Source: Microbacterium sp. STN6 (GTDB lineage: Bacteria; Actinomycetota; Actinomycetes; Actinomycetales; Microbacteriaceae). From it: a stretch of DNA of 64,000 bases. Of the stretch, positions 49,758-57,672 are shown piece by piece. Location of the stretch: contig NZ_JAPMIT010000001.1 of assembly GCF_026410545.1 (NCBI RefSeq), positions 248,001 through 312,000 on the forward strand, written 5' to 3'. The translations under genes and the position numbers were made by a program. The notes below the pieces were generated by a model. That model saw only the letters and a list, made by a program, of their open reading frames with translations, made no database searches and was not told the origin of the DNA. Numbering within the stretch: position 1 is the stretch's first letter; each line of letters opens with the position of its first letter.

Positions 49758-50947
49758 CGGCGCGCGAGCAGACACCGCAGCAGCTCGACCCGCTCGGCAC
49801 GCTCTCGGTGAGTCGCGCCACACCCGTCTTCTGTGTGGCGGCGTTCGGCTATGCGCTCTACGGCACAATCGTGCATGCCTCCCAGACCACGACGACCCCG
49901 GCGGCGATTGCAGCGCTGATCGTGCTCGCCGCGGCATCCGTGGTTCTCATTGTGTTGTCGCGCCCGACGACCGCGCCGTTCAGCCGCGCCGGCTGCGGGG
50001 CCGTGACGGCACTCGCCCTCATCGCCGCGGCGTTGCAGTCGGCGTCAACGTGGGGCGAGAACCAGGCGGTGCAGGATGACTGGGGGCAGGTCGCGATCGG
50101 CCTGCTGATCGCCGGAATGGCGTTGTCGCGCCCAGTGGCCGACCTGCTGGTCGCGGGTTTCGCGGGGTCGCTCACCGTCGGGGCGTTCGCCGTCGCGCAG
50201 TCAGCACACCTCGCCCTCGACGCCCCGGCCGGTGTCTTCGCCATGGTGGCGGCGGCACCGGTGCTCGCCTTCACGGTTGCTGCGGCGGCATACTCCACCG
50301 CAATGGTGCAGCGCATCCGGCGCTGGCAGCACAGCGCCAGGGCGTCCATTGCCCGCCTCGAACCGGAGGTGCACGAGGTGACGGCCCGAATCGTGCACCA
50401 GGAGCAGGTGACGCTCCTGAATACCAACGCCGTGCCGCTCTTCACCCGGCTCCTCGAGCAGGGCGAGATCACGGAGTCAGACGTGGTCCAGGCCCGCGAG
50501 ATCGCGGCAGCGCTGCGCGGTCGCGCCGTGATCGCCCTCGAACACACGTGGCTCGACGCGGCCGTCGCCCGTGCACGCACCGGACACGCGGTGCTGCCAG
50601 ACAGTCAGGGCTTCGACGGAGCGGATGCGGCAATCCTCGCAAAGGGCGTCGACGATCCCGGCCGCCTCGCCGAGCACGTACCACCCGAGATACGGCCCGT
50701 TCTCGCAGCGTTCATTGCCGCCGTGGCCGAATGCCCCGGCTACGACCGGTTCTCGCTGCGGGTGACGCTGCGCGGCGTCGTCGGAGGGCTCAAGGCCAAC
50801 GTCGATGCCAACGTCGACGCCGAGCGTCGCGCCACGATCGCCGCGCTGACTCCCTACCTCGGGGTGCTGCGCGTGCTCACCCGCGACGCGCGACTGCGTT
50901 CAGATCACGGTCGCCTCGCGCTAAAGTTCACGTATGAGCGACCCTGA
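49754..50947 (+). CDS. Membrane protein resembling a degenerate histidine kinase
   Basis: 397 residues. Six or so membrane helices occupy residues 25-195, similar in layout to the adjacent kinase. A cytoplasmic part follows: helices around EVTARIVHQEQVTLLNTNAV and VQAREIAAALRGRAVIALEH sit where a kinase dimerisation region would be, and FSLRVTLRGVVGGLKANVDA sits where the ATPase domain would be, but no HDT phosphoacceptor and no N/G boxes are visible. It overlaps the kinase by four bases and the response regulator by 14. It is probably a non-catalytic partner or sensor for the kinase; I know of no named family. Confidence 0.75.
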   Translation: MTAREQTPQQLDPLGTLSVSRATPVFCVAAFGYALYGTIVHASQTTTTPAAIAALIVLAAASVVLIVLSRPTTAPFSRAGCGAVTALALIAAALQSASTWGENQAVQDDWGQVAIGLLIAGMALSRPVADLLVAGFAGSLTVGAFAVAQSAHLALDAPAGVFAMVAAAPVLAFTVAAAAYSTAMVQRIRRWQHSARASIARLEPEVHEVTARIVHQEQVTLLNTNAVPLFTRLLEQGEITESDVVQAREIAAALRGRAVIALEHTWLDAAVARARTGHAVLPDSQGFDGADAAILAKGVDDPGRLAEHVPPEIRPVLAAFIAAVAECPGYDRFSLRVTLRGVVGGLKANVDANVDAERRATIAALTPYLGVLRVLTRDARLRSDHGRLALKFTYERP

Positions 50948-51599
50948 TCTGACGCAGGCCGAGCGAGTGCGTCTCGCCCTGCTCGACGATCACGAACTCC
51001 TGCTCGACAGTCTGGGCGCGTGGATCACCGAGCACGCCCCTGAGTTCGACCTCGTGCTCCGCGCCGGCACCTGGCTGCAACTCGTACACAGTCCCGCCTT
51101 CCCAACCGACCTGGTCATCATGGACATGCAGCTCGTCGAGCACGTCTCCATCGAGGCGCGCGTGCGCACGTGCCGCGCGGCCGGCGCCAAGGTGATCGTG
51201 CTGAGCGCGCTGGACACGCATCTGGATCGCGAGCGCGCGCTCGACGCTGGCGCATCCGCTTATGTGGCGAAGTCGCAGCCGATGAGCGAGCTCATCGCGG
51301 TGGTGCGGCAGGTGGCGGGCGTGGCGGGCGGCCAGGCGCCGACGCGCGAGTGGCGGCCTCTGCCCGAGGGAGCGATCTCGTTGCAGCGCCCCACGCTGAG
51401 CGACGGCGAGCGCGAGGCGCTGCGGCTGTATGCAGACGGCTGGACCACCAGCGAGGTCGCCGCCATGATGGAGGTCAAGTACGAGACCGCCAAGACGTAC
51501 CTGCGACGGGTGCGCGAGAAGTACGGCAAGGCGGGGCGCCCCACGAGCAGTCGCGCCGACCTGACGCGGCGCGCGGCGGAGGACGGCTACCTGGTCTGA
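50934..51599 (+). CDS. Response regulator, NarL/LuxR family
   Basis: 221 residues. Receiver domain: acidic pair in ALLDDHELLLDSL (residues 16-28), phosphoacceptor Asp in DLVIMDMQL (near 60), switch Ser/Lys in VIVLSAL and AYVAKSQP. C-terminal LuxR-type helix-turn-helix: LSDGEREALRLYADGWTTSEVAAMMEVKYETAKTYLRRV (about 154-192). The first 14 bases overlap the preceding membrane protein gene, which shows coupled expression. It should be phosphorylated by the kinase at 48495 and act on DNA; targets are unknown. Confidence 0.94.
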   Translation: MSDPDLTQAERVRLALLDDHELLLDSLGAWITEHAPEFDLVLRAGTWLQLVHSPAFPTDLVIMDMQLVEHVSIEARVRTCRAAGAKVIVLSALDTHLDRERALDAGASAYVAKSQPMSELIAVVRQVAGVAGGQAPTREWRPLPEGAISLQRPTLSDGEREALRLYADGWTTSEVAAMMEVKYETAKTYLRRVREKYGKAGRPTSSRADLTRRAAEDGYLV

Positions 51600-51612
51600 C
51601 GGGTCGAGGCCC

Positions 51613-51618
51613 TACAAT
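51613..51618 (+). promoter_or_regulatory. -10 element of tdk (leaderless)
   Basis: TACAAT, six bases, GTG 51625. Strong -10 match; the spacing predicts transcription starting at the first base of the start codon. Confidence 0.6.
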
Positions 51619-51624
51619 CGACCC

Positions 51625-52332
51625 GTGGCAAAACTGTATTTCCGCTATGGGGCGATGAACAGCGGCAAGAGCACGGCGATGCTCCAGGCGGCGTACAACT
51701 ACGAGGAACGCGGGCACCGGGTGCTGCTGGCTAAGCCGGCCGTCGACACCAAGGGCGACATGGGCATTCTGTCGCGCCTCGGCGTGCGCCGTGCCGCCGA
51801 CTTCCTGCTGACTCCCGAGACGGATGCCTACACCACGTTCCAGCGTCACCGCGAGCGAACGGTCAAGCGCTTCGATCGCGACGTGAGCGCGCTGCTGGTC
51901 GACGAGGCGCAGTTTCTCACCGAGGCGCAGGTCGACGACCTGCTGCGGATCGCGATACTCGAAGATATTCCCGTTCTGGCATACGGCATTCGCACCGACT
52001 TTCAGACGGTCGCGTTCCCGGGCAGCAGGCGGCTGCTCGAGACGGCGCACAGCCTCGAAGAGCTGAAGACGATCTGCCGCTGCGGGCGCAAGGCCGTGTT
52101 CAACGCGCGCAAGGTCAACGGCGAGTTCGTCTTCGACGGCAACCAGGTGGCGATCGACTCGTCGTTCGAGGAGCGCGAGGGCGGCGCGGTCGAGATCAGC
52201 TACGAGTCGCTGTGCGGCGCCTGCTATCTGCAGGAGAGCCACGGCGTTCTCAACAACGGCAGGCGGCGCTGGCCGGTCGACGACGCGCCGGTGTTCACGT
52301 ACACGCAGGAGCCCGACGCCGACTTCACCTGA
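51625..52332 (+). CDS. tdk: Thymidine kinase (type II)
   Basis: 235 residues. It phosphorylates thymidine for salvage. P-loop YFRYGAMNSGKSTAMLQAA (residues 4-22), SALLVDEAQFLTEAQVDDLL (about 88-107) as Walker B, and zinc ligands CRCGRKA (near 150) and CGAC (near 198). The lasso-loop region FEEREGGAVEISYESLC follows the family pattern. GTG 51625 has no ribosome binding site and is leaderless by promoter spacing. Three tandem palindromic repeat copies follow the stop and may serve as terminator. Confidence 0.96.
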   Translation: MAKLYFRYGAMNSGKSTAMLQAAYNYEERGHRVLLAKPAVDTKGDMGILSRLGVRRAADFLLTPETDAYTTFQRHRERTVKRFDRDVSALLVDEAQFLTEAQVDDLLRIAILEDIPVLAYGIRTDFQTVAFPGSRRLLETAHSLEELKTICRCGRKAVFNARKVNGEFVFDGNQVAIDSSFEEREGGAVEISYESLCGACYLQESHGVLNNGRRRWPVDDAPVFTYTQEPDADFT

Positions 52333-52340
52333 CGCGCCCG

Positions 52341-52442
52341 GCGGGTTGAGGAGCTCGCGCAGCGAGCACCCAGCGGGTTGAGGAGCTCGCGCAGCGAGCA
52401 CCCGGCGGGTTGAGGAGCTCGCGCAGCGAGCGTCTCGAAACC
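52341..52442. repeat. Three tandem copies of the palindromic repeat family
   Basis: A 32-bp unit (GCGGGTTGAGGAGCTCGCGC then AGCGAGCACCC plus one base) at 52341-52372 and 52373-52404, then a complete copy at 52405-52442 that ends GCGTCTCGAAACCC. The inner stem is CTCGC/GCGAG, different from the other family members but still paired. Located between tdk and ugd. Confidence 0.92.
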
Positions 52443-52453
52443 CTCCTCGCCGA

Positions 52454-52484
52454 TAGGCTGATTCACATGGGAATGAGTGCATGA
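52454..52484 (+). promoter_or_regulatory. -10 element and MGMSA upstream frame overlapping ugd start
   Basis: TAGGCT (52454-52459), seven bases, then ATG 52467 opening a five-codon frame (MGMSA, 52467-52484) whose TGA overlaps the ugd ATG at 52481 in ATGA. A leaderless mini-frame could hand ribosomes directly to ugd. Confidence 0.45.
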
Positions 52485-53791
52485 AGGTCTCGGTCATCGG
52501 CTGCGGCTACCTCGGCGCGGTGCATGCCGCGGCAATGGCCGAGGTGGGCCACGATGTCATCGGCATCGATGTTGACGCCGACAAGATCGCCCGCCTCGCG
52601 GCGGGCCATCCGCCGTTCTACGAGCCCGGCCTTGCCGAAATTCTCACCTCGGCGACCGCCACCGGTCGGCTGCGGTTCTCGAGCGAGATCGCCGACGCGC
52701 GTGGCTCGCAAGTGCACTTCATCGCCGTCGGAACGCCTCAGGTGCAGGGCGGTTACGCGGCCGATCTGACCTACGTGAACGCGGCGGTCGATTCGCTCAC
52801 GCCGCACCTCAGCGAGGGCGACCTGGTGGTGGGCAAGAGCACCGTTCCTGTCGGCACGGCGGCGAAACTGGCCGAGAGAATTCAGGCGAGCGGCACGGGC
52901 GCCCGCCTCGCGTGGAACCCGGAGTTTCTGCGCGAGGGTTTCGCCGTGCAGGACACGGTGGCGCCGGACCGCCTGGTGTACGGCGTTGCGAACGGCGAGG
53001 GCGACCCGGCTGTCGCCATCCTGAATGAGATCTATGCCGGTGCCGTCGCCGCGAACACCCCCGTCGTCGTGGCCGACTACGCAACGGCCGAGCTCGTCAA
53101 GGTCGCCGCCAACGCGTTCCTCGCGACGAAGATCTCGTTCATCAACGCCATGGCCGAGATCGCCGAGGTGACGGGCGCCGACGTGACCAAGCTCGCGGAT
53201 GCGATCGGTTACGACACCCGCATCGGCCGCCGGTTCCTTAACGCCGGTGTCGGGTTCGGCGGCGGCTGCCTTCCGAAGGACATCCGCGCGTTCACCGCAC
53301 GCGCCGAGGAGCTCGGCCGCGGTGAATCGGTCGCGTTCCTCAAGGAGGTCGACCAGATCAACCTGCGCCGCCGTCAGCGCGTCATCTATCTCACGGTGCA
53401 GGCGCTGGGCGGCAGCGTGTACGGCAAGAAGGTCGCCGTGCTCGGCCTCGCCTTCAAGCCGCATTCCGATGATGTGCGTGACTCACCGGCCCTCGACGTC
53501 GCCGTGCAGCTTCGGGGTCTCGGGGCCGAGGTGGTCGCCACAGACCCGCAGGCCATCGCGAATGCGCGAGCGCGGCATCCGCAACTCGGCTACACCGACG
53601 ACGTCTCCGCGGCGCTCCAGGGCGCGCACGCCGTCGTGCTCGTCACGGAGTGGCCCGAGTTCAGCGCGATCGATCCCGAGTGGGCGGCGACCCTCGTGTC
53701 GGTCCCGGTCGTCGTTGACGCGCGCAACCGCCTCGACGCTGACGCGTGGCGAGCCGCCGGGTGGCAGTACCTGGGGCTCGGCCGGCCCTGA
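52481..53791 (+). CDS. ugd: UDP-glucose/GDP-mannose dehydrogenase family protein
   Basis: 436 residues. It oxidises a nucleotide sugar twice with NAD to a uronic acid, most likely UDP-glucose to UDP-glucuronate. NAD loop KVSVIGCGYLGAVHAAAMAE (residues 2-21), GKSTVPVGTAAKL, NPEFLREGFAVQD, and the catalytic GFGGGCLPKDIRAF (near 259-272) with nucleophile Cys264. Length fits the family. No strong ribosome binding site; start likely coupled to the upstream MGMSA mini-frame. The DUF4012 gene follows at 100 bp, a pairing often met in envelope polysaccharide loci. Confidence 0.94.
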   Translation: MKVSVIGCGYLGAVHAAAMAEVGHDVIGIDVDADKIARLAAGHPPFYEPGLAEILTSATATGRLRFSSEIADARGSQVHFIAVGTPQVQGGYAADLTYVNAAVDSLTPHLSEGDLVVGKSTVPVGTAAKLAERIQASGTGARLAWNPEFLREGFAVQDTVAPDRLVYGVANGEGDPAVAILNEIYAGAVAANTPVVVADYATAELVKVAANAFLATKISFINAMAEIAEVTGADVTKLADAIGYDTRIGRRFLNAGVGFGGGCLPKDIRAFTARAEELGRGESVAFLKEVDQINLRRRQRVIYLTVQALGGSVYGKKVAVLGLAFKPHSDDVRDSPALDVAVQLRGLGAEVVATDPQAIANARARHPQLGYTDDVSAALQGAHAVVLVTEWPEFSAIDPEWAATLVSVPVVVDARNRLDADAWRAAGWQYLGLGRP

Positions 53792-53891
53792 CCTCGCGAG
53801 GCAAGGCCGAGTGTCGAATGCGAGAGACTGGCCCTCGGATGAGGGTCAAGACCGCCGCGCGGAATAAAGTGAGAAATGCTTAGATTGGGTA

Positions 53892-55775
53892 ATGCCGATC
53901 CGACCATCCCGGCGTCACGCCACGCCTGCGCCCGACGCAGCCTCTGGCTCTGACGCTGCTGAGGCGGCCGAGGGCGTCATCCAGAAGCCTGACCGACGAG
54001 CACGCGCTCGCAGGCGGCGAACCGTCATCCTCGTCGCGCTCGGGGTGCTTCTCGTCGTCGTGGCCGCGGGTGCGTGGGTTGGCATCCGTGGTTTGCTCGC
54101 CAAGCACGAACTCGAGCAGTCGATTCCGCTGGCGTCGCAGATCCAGCGGCAGCTCACCGCGGGCGACACGAGTCAGGTGGCGAGCGATGCCGCCGCGCTC
54201 CGCGCGCACACCCACGACGCTGCCGCGCTCACGGGTGACCCCGTCTGGCGAGCGGCCGAGGTGCTGCCATGGCTCGGAGGCAACCTGTCTGCCGTGCGGC
54301 AATCGGCTGAGATCGCCGACACGGTGGCGGACAAGGCCGTCATGCCGCTCGCGCGGGCCGTGGGTCGGCTCTCACTCGACTCCCTGAAGCCGAAAGACGG
54401 GCGGGTCGACGTCACGCCCTTGAAGAGCATCGCGCCGGTGCTTCTTGGCGCACAGCACGTGCTGGAGCGGCAGGCGAGCCGGGCGAATGCGATCGAGACC
54501 GACGGGACCATCGGACCCGTCGCATCCGCAGTGTCGAAGCTGACATCGGGCCTCGACGAGGCACGAACCGCGGTCACGGCACTCGCCAACACGAGCGCGG
54601 TGCTTCCCGGCATGCTGGGCGCGGACGGGCCGCGCAACATCCTGCTGCTCATCCAGAACCCGGCCGAACTGCGCGCCACGGGCGGGGTGCCAGGGGCCAT
54701 GGCCGTGGTGCACACCGACGACGGCCGCATTTCGCTGACCGCGCAGGTGTCTGACCTCGACTTTCGCCGGTTCGCTGAGCCCGTGCTGCCGTTGCCGGCA
54801 GGCACGGAAGGACTCTATGGCACGCGACCTGGTCGCTACATTCAGAACATCAGTATGACGCCGTACTTCCCCCTGACCGGCGAGCTGGCGGCCACGATGT
54901 GGCAGAAGCGGTTCGGCACGCACATCGACGCGGTCGTGAAGGCCGACCCGGTGGCGCTCGCCTACCTGCTGAAGGCCACGGGGCCGGTCACGCTCGCCAC
55001 GGGTGACACGCTCGGCCCAGACAACACGGTGCCCATGCTGCTGAGCGAGGTCTACCAGCGCTACACCGACCAGCGCACGCAGGACGCGTTCTTCGCGTCG
55101 GCGGCGAGCTCGGTCTTCGAGAAGCTGATGCACGGCTCTGGCGACGCCGTCGGCATGATCAAGGCGCTGGCGCGGGCCGGCGCGGAGCGCCGCATCCTCA
55201 TCTACAGCTCTGTACCCGCCGAGCAGAAGGTGCTCGAGGGCACCACTCTCGCGGGTGAGCTGCCGGCCTCGACCACGAAGACGGCGGGATTCGGCGTCTA
55301 CTTCAACGACAGCACCGGCTCGAAGATGGACTACTACCTGAAAGCGCGCGTGACGGTCGCGTCGCGAGTCTGTCGGGCAGATGGGCACCCGGAGACGCGC
55401 GTCGATGTGACCATGACGAACACCGCGCCGGCCGACGCAGGCACATCGTTGCCTCTCTTCGTCGCGGGGCCGGTGCCGGGCACCGTCACGCCAGGCCATG
55501 TGCGCAACCAGGTGACGGTGTACGCCCCGAAGGGCTCCATCATTCTCTCGACGACGAGCGACTCCGCGGCATACCCCTCGAATGCCGCACACGATTTCGG
55601 GCACACGGTGGGCCAGTTCGAGGTGGAGCTGAAGCCGGGCGAGACGCGCACGGTGAGCGTCGAGCTGGTGCAGATGAGTGGTTTCGCCACCAGAGCGGAT
55701 GTGGTCACAACGCCGGGTCTGAACGTGACGACGGGCGCAGGGGTTGCTCCTCGCTGCGGTGCGGGCGTAAACTGA
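53892..55775 (+). CDS. DUF4012 domain membrane-anchored protein
   Basis: 627 residues. An Arg-rich cytoplasmic N-terminus (RRARARRRRTVIL) precedes one membrane helix at about 45-68; the rest is extracellular. DUF4012 core: LLLIQNPAELRATGGVPGAM near 250-269, then ISMTPYFPLTGELAATMWQK and DAVVKADPVALAYLLKATGPV. DUF4012 proteins are frequent next to polysaccharide genes in Gram-positives; their function is not established. TAGATT (53881-53886) lies five bases before ATG 53892, so the gene may be leaderless. A small secreted protein gene follows 40 bp downstream. Confidence 0.9.
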   Translation: MPIRPSRRHATPAPDAASGSDAAEAAEGVIQKPDRRARARRRRTVILVALGVLLVVVAAGAWVGIRGLLAKHELEQSIPLASQIQRQLTAGDTSQVASDAAALRAHTHDAAALTGDPVWRAAEVLPWLGGNLSAVRQSAEIADTVADKAVMPLARAVGRLSLDSLKPKDGRVDVTPLKSIAPVLLGAQHVLERQASRANAIETDGTIGPVASAVSKLTSGLDEARTAVTALANTSAVLPGMLGADGPRNILLLIQNPAELRATGGVPGAMAVVHTDDGRISLTAQVSDLDFRRFAEPVLPLPAGTEGLYGTRPGRYIQNISMTPYFPLTGELAATMWQKRFGTHIDAVVKADPVALAYLLKATGPVTLATGDTLGPDNTVPMLLSEVYQRYTDQRTQDAFFASAASSVFEKLMHGSGDAVGMIKALARAGAERRILIYSSVPAEQKVLEGTTLAGELPASTTKTAGFGVYFNDSTGSKMDYYLKARVTVASRVCRADGHPETRVDVTMTNTAPADAGTSLPLFVAGPVPGTVTPGHVRNQVTVYAPKGSIILSTTSDSAAYPSNAAHDFGHTVGQFEVELKPGETRTVSVELVQMSGFATRADVVTTPGLNVTTGAGVAPRCGAGVN

Positions 55776-55815
55776 GAATTCGTCATAAACCTCCTACCCG
55801 ACTCTGAGGTCTCAT

Positions 55816-56364
55816 ATGCGCAAGCCATTTCTTGCCGGCGTTCTTCTGGCCGCCGTTGCCGTGCTCTTCACACCCCTTGCCGCGAGCGCCGAGAACTATG
55901 TTCCGGCCGGCGGCTGCACCATGAACCCGACGTCCGTCGACGCTGGCGACTCTGGCGTGCTCTCCTGCCTTCCGCAGACCTTCGCCGCGGGCGAGACCGT
56001 GACGTTCACGGTGTCGGGCTCGAATGGCACCGAGGTTCAGCTGGCGTCGTACCGCACGGCCGCGACCGGCAGTGTGAAGACGACGAAGCCGGCCGCGGCC
56101 GACGGAAGCGTGTCGCTCACGGTCACCGTTCCGAAGAATGCCGAGGGCACCTACACCATCACCGCGGCAGGCGCGGCACGCACGGTCACCTCGAGCATCT
56201 CGGTGATTCCCGCCGATAACGCGGCTCCTGCCGTCTCGACGGTGCACACGAGCAACACCATGTCGCTCGCCACGCTGTTCATGTGGCTCGGCATCGTCGT
56301 GCTTGTTCTCGTGCTCGCCGCACTGGTCGTGTTCCTGCTGCGCCGCCGGGCCGCCCGGGTCTGA
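55816..56364 (+). CDS. Secreted protein with C-terminal membrane anchor
   Basis: 182 residues. Signal peptide [20 protein letters not shown] ends around ASA (25). The mature part is a single beta-sandwich-like domain with two cysteines ([20 protein letters not shown]), which could form a disulfide, and Thr/Val-rich strands. A helix [21 protein letters not shown] near 155-175 followed by RRRAARV anchors it in the membrane, the plan of a sortase substrate but without an LPXTG motif. It follows the DUF4012 gene and may be part of the same envelope unit. Function not recognised. Confidence 0.85.
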   Translation: MRKPFLAGVLLAAVAVLFTPLAASAENYVPAGGCTMNPTSVDAGDSGVLSCLPQTFAAGETVTFTVSGSNGTEVQLASYRTAATGSVKTTKPAAADGSVSLTVTVPKNAEGTYTITAAGAARTVTSSISVIPADNAAPAVSTVHTSNTMSLATLFMWLGIVVLVLVLAALVVFLLRRRAARV

Positions 56365-56453
56365 GGCGGGGGCGCGCCCGCGCCGGTGCCGGGCTCGCTC
56401 ACGCGGGGTTGCGCAGAGGAATAGCCGATGAGGCGCACGCGTTCCTGAAAGAT

Positions 56454-57455
56454 ATGTCACGACTGCCGCTGAACGTCCTTGACCTGGCTGGCCGTGCCCA
56501 CGGCGCCACGAATGCCGAAGCGGTGGGTGGCAGCATCCGCCTGGCACAGGCCGCGGAGCGCCTCGGATACGAGCGGTTCTGGGTGGCAGAACACCACGGC
56601 ATGCCGGCGATCGCCTCGAGCGCGCCGGCCGTGCTCATCGCGGGTATCGCGGCGAAGACCGAGCGCATTCGGGTGGGCAGCGGGGGAGTCATGCTGCCCA
56701 ACCATGCGCCGCTGGTCGTCGCCGAGCAGTTCGGCACACTGCGCGCGCTCTACGGCGACCGCATCGACCTCGGCATCGGTCGTGCCCCCGGCACCGACCC
56801 GGTCACGGCCATGGCCCTGCGGCGCAGCGAGCAGGGGCTCGGCGTCGAAGACTTTCCCCAGCAGCTTCTCGATCTCTTCGGGTTCTTCCACGGCATGACC
56901 GAGGCGAATCCGCTGCACACGATCACCGCGGTGCCGGGCCTCGGCGACGCGCCACAGATTTGGCTTCTTGGCTCGAGCGGGTACAGCGCCCAGGTGGCGG
57001 CCGCGCTCGGGATACCGTTCGCATTCGCGCATCACTTCGCCGGCGAGAACACCGAGGCGGCTCTCGCGCTGTACCGCGAGAGGTTCGAGCCGAGCGAGGT
57101 GCTCGCTAAACCGCACTCCATGATCGCCGTCAACGTCATCGCCGACGACGACCCCGAGGTGGTGCGCGCGCAGTCGCTGCCCGGCATGCTGTCGTTCCTG
57201 CGCATGCGGCAGGGGCAGAAGCCGCAGCCGGTGTCGATCGACGAGGCGCTCGCCTACGAGTTCTCCGCGCTCGAGCTCGACTTCATCGCCGCTCGCAACG
57301 CGAGGCAGGCCATCGGCACGCCCGACGAGGTAGAGGCGCGGCTCACGTCGCTGATCAACGCGACCGGCGTCGACGAACTCATGATCGCATCCAGCGCAGC
57401 CACCCTGGATGCGCGCATCCGCAGCCTCGAGGTCGTCGCCGAGCGCCTCGCGTAA
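56454..57455 (+). CDS. LLM-class flavin-dependent oxidoreductase (luciferase-like)
   Basis: 333 residues. A TIM-barrel FMN/F420 monooxygenase-type protein: [51 protein letters not shown] (about 32-66), [35 protein letters not shown] and [19 protein letters not shown]. This matches the MsnO8-type subfamily of LLM proteins, usually of unknown substrate. ATG 56454 has GAAAG three bases upstream; earlier in-frame codons lack family similarity. A hairpin terminator follows. No genes of an obvious shared pathway surround it. Confidence 0.92.
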   Translation: MSRLPLNVLDLAGRAHGATNAEAVGGSIRLAQAAERLGYERFWVAEHHGMPAIASSAPAVLIAGIAAKTERIRVGSGGVMLPNHAPLVVAEQFGTLRALYGDRIDLGIGRAPGTDPVTAMALRRSEQGLGVEDFPQQLLDLFGFFHGMTEANPLHTITAVPGLGDAPQIWLLGSSGYSAQVAAALGIPFAFAHHFAGENTEAALALYRERFEPSEVLAKPHSMIAVNVIADDDPEVVRAQSLPGMLSFLRMRQGQKPQPVSIDEALAYEFSALELDFIAARNARQAIGTPDEVEARLTSLINATGVDELMIASSAATLDARIRSLEVVAERLA

Positions 57456-57475
57456 CGCAAAGCGAGCGTGAGACG

Positions 57476-57510
57476 GATGAGGGCCGCGCCTCGACGGCCC
57501 GGCCCTCATC
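57476..57510. terminator. Hairpin between the LLM gene and tRNA-Pro
   Basis: GATGAGGGCCG (57476-57486) and CGGCCCTCATC (57500-57510) are perfect 11-bp arms. It sits between convergent units and can terminate both the plus-strand oxidoreductase and the minus-strand tRNA. Confidence 0.8.
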
Positions 57511-57515
57511 GTGTG

Positions 57516-57589
57516 TCGGGGTGGCGGGATTCGAACCCACGACCTCCTCGTCCCGAACGAGGCGCGCTACCAAGCTGCGCCACACCCCG
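57516..57589 (-). tRNA. tRNA-Pro (anticodon CGG)
   Basis: On the minus strand the RNA begins CGGGGTGTGGCGCAGC and its acceptor arm CGGGGTG pairs with CACCCCG at the 3' end. The anticodon stem-loop is CCTCG TTCGGGA CGAGG with anticodon CGG; the T arm has GGTTCGAATCC. Discriminator A; CCA is not encoded. D arm AGCTTGGTAGCGCGC is normal. Confidence 0.96.
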
Positions 57590-57672
57590 AGTGGCCTGCG
57601 AACAGGCCTCCATAAGAATACACGGTGCGCGGTACGGCCGTTGACCGCGAGAGGTACTCCGCCTCCCCGCAC

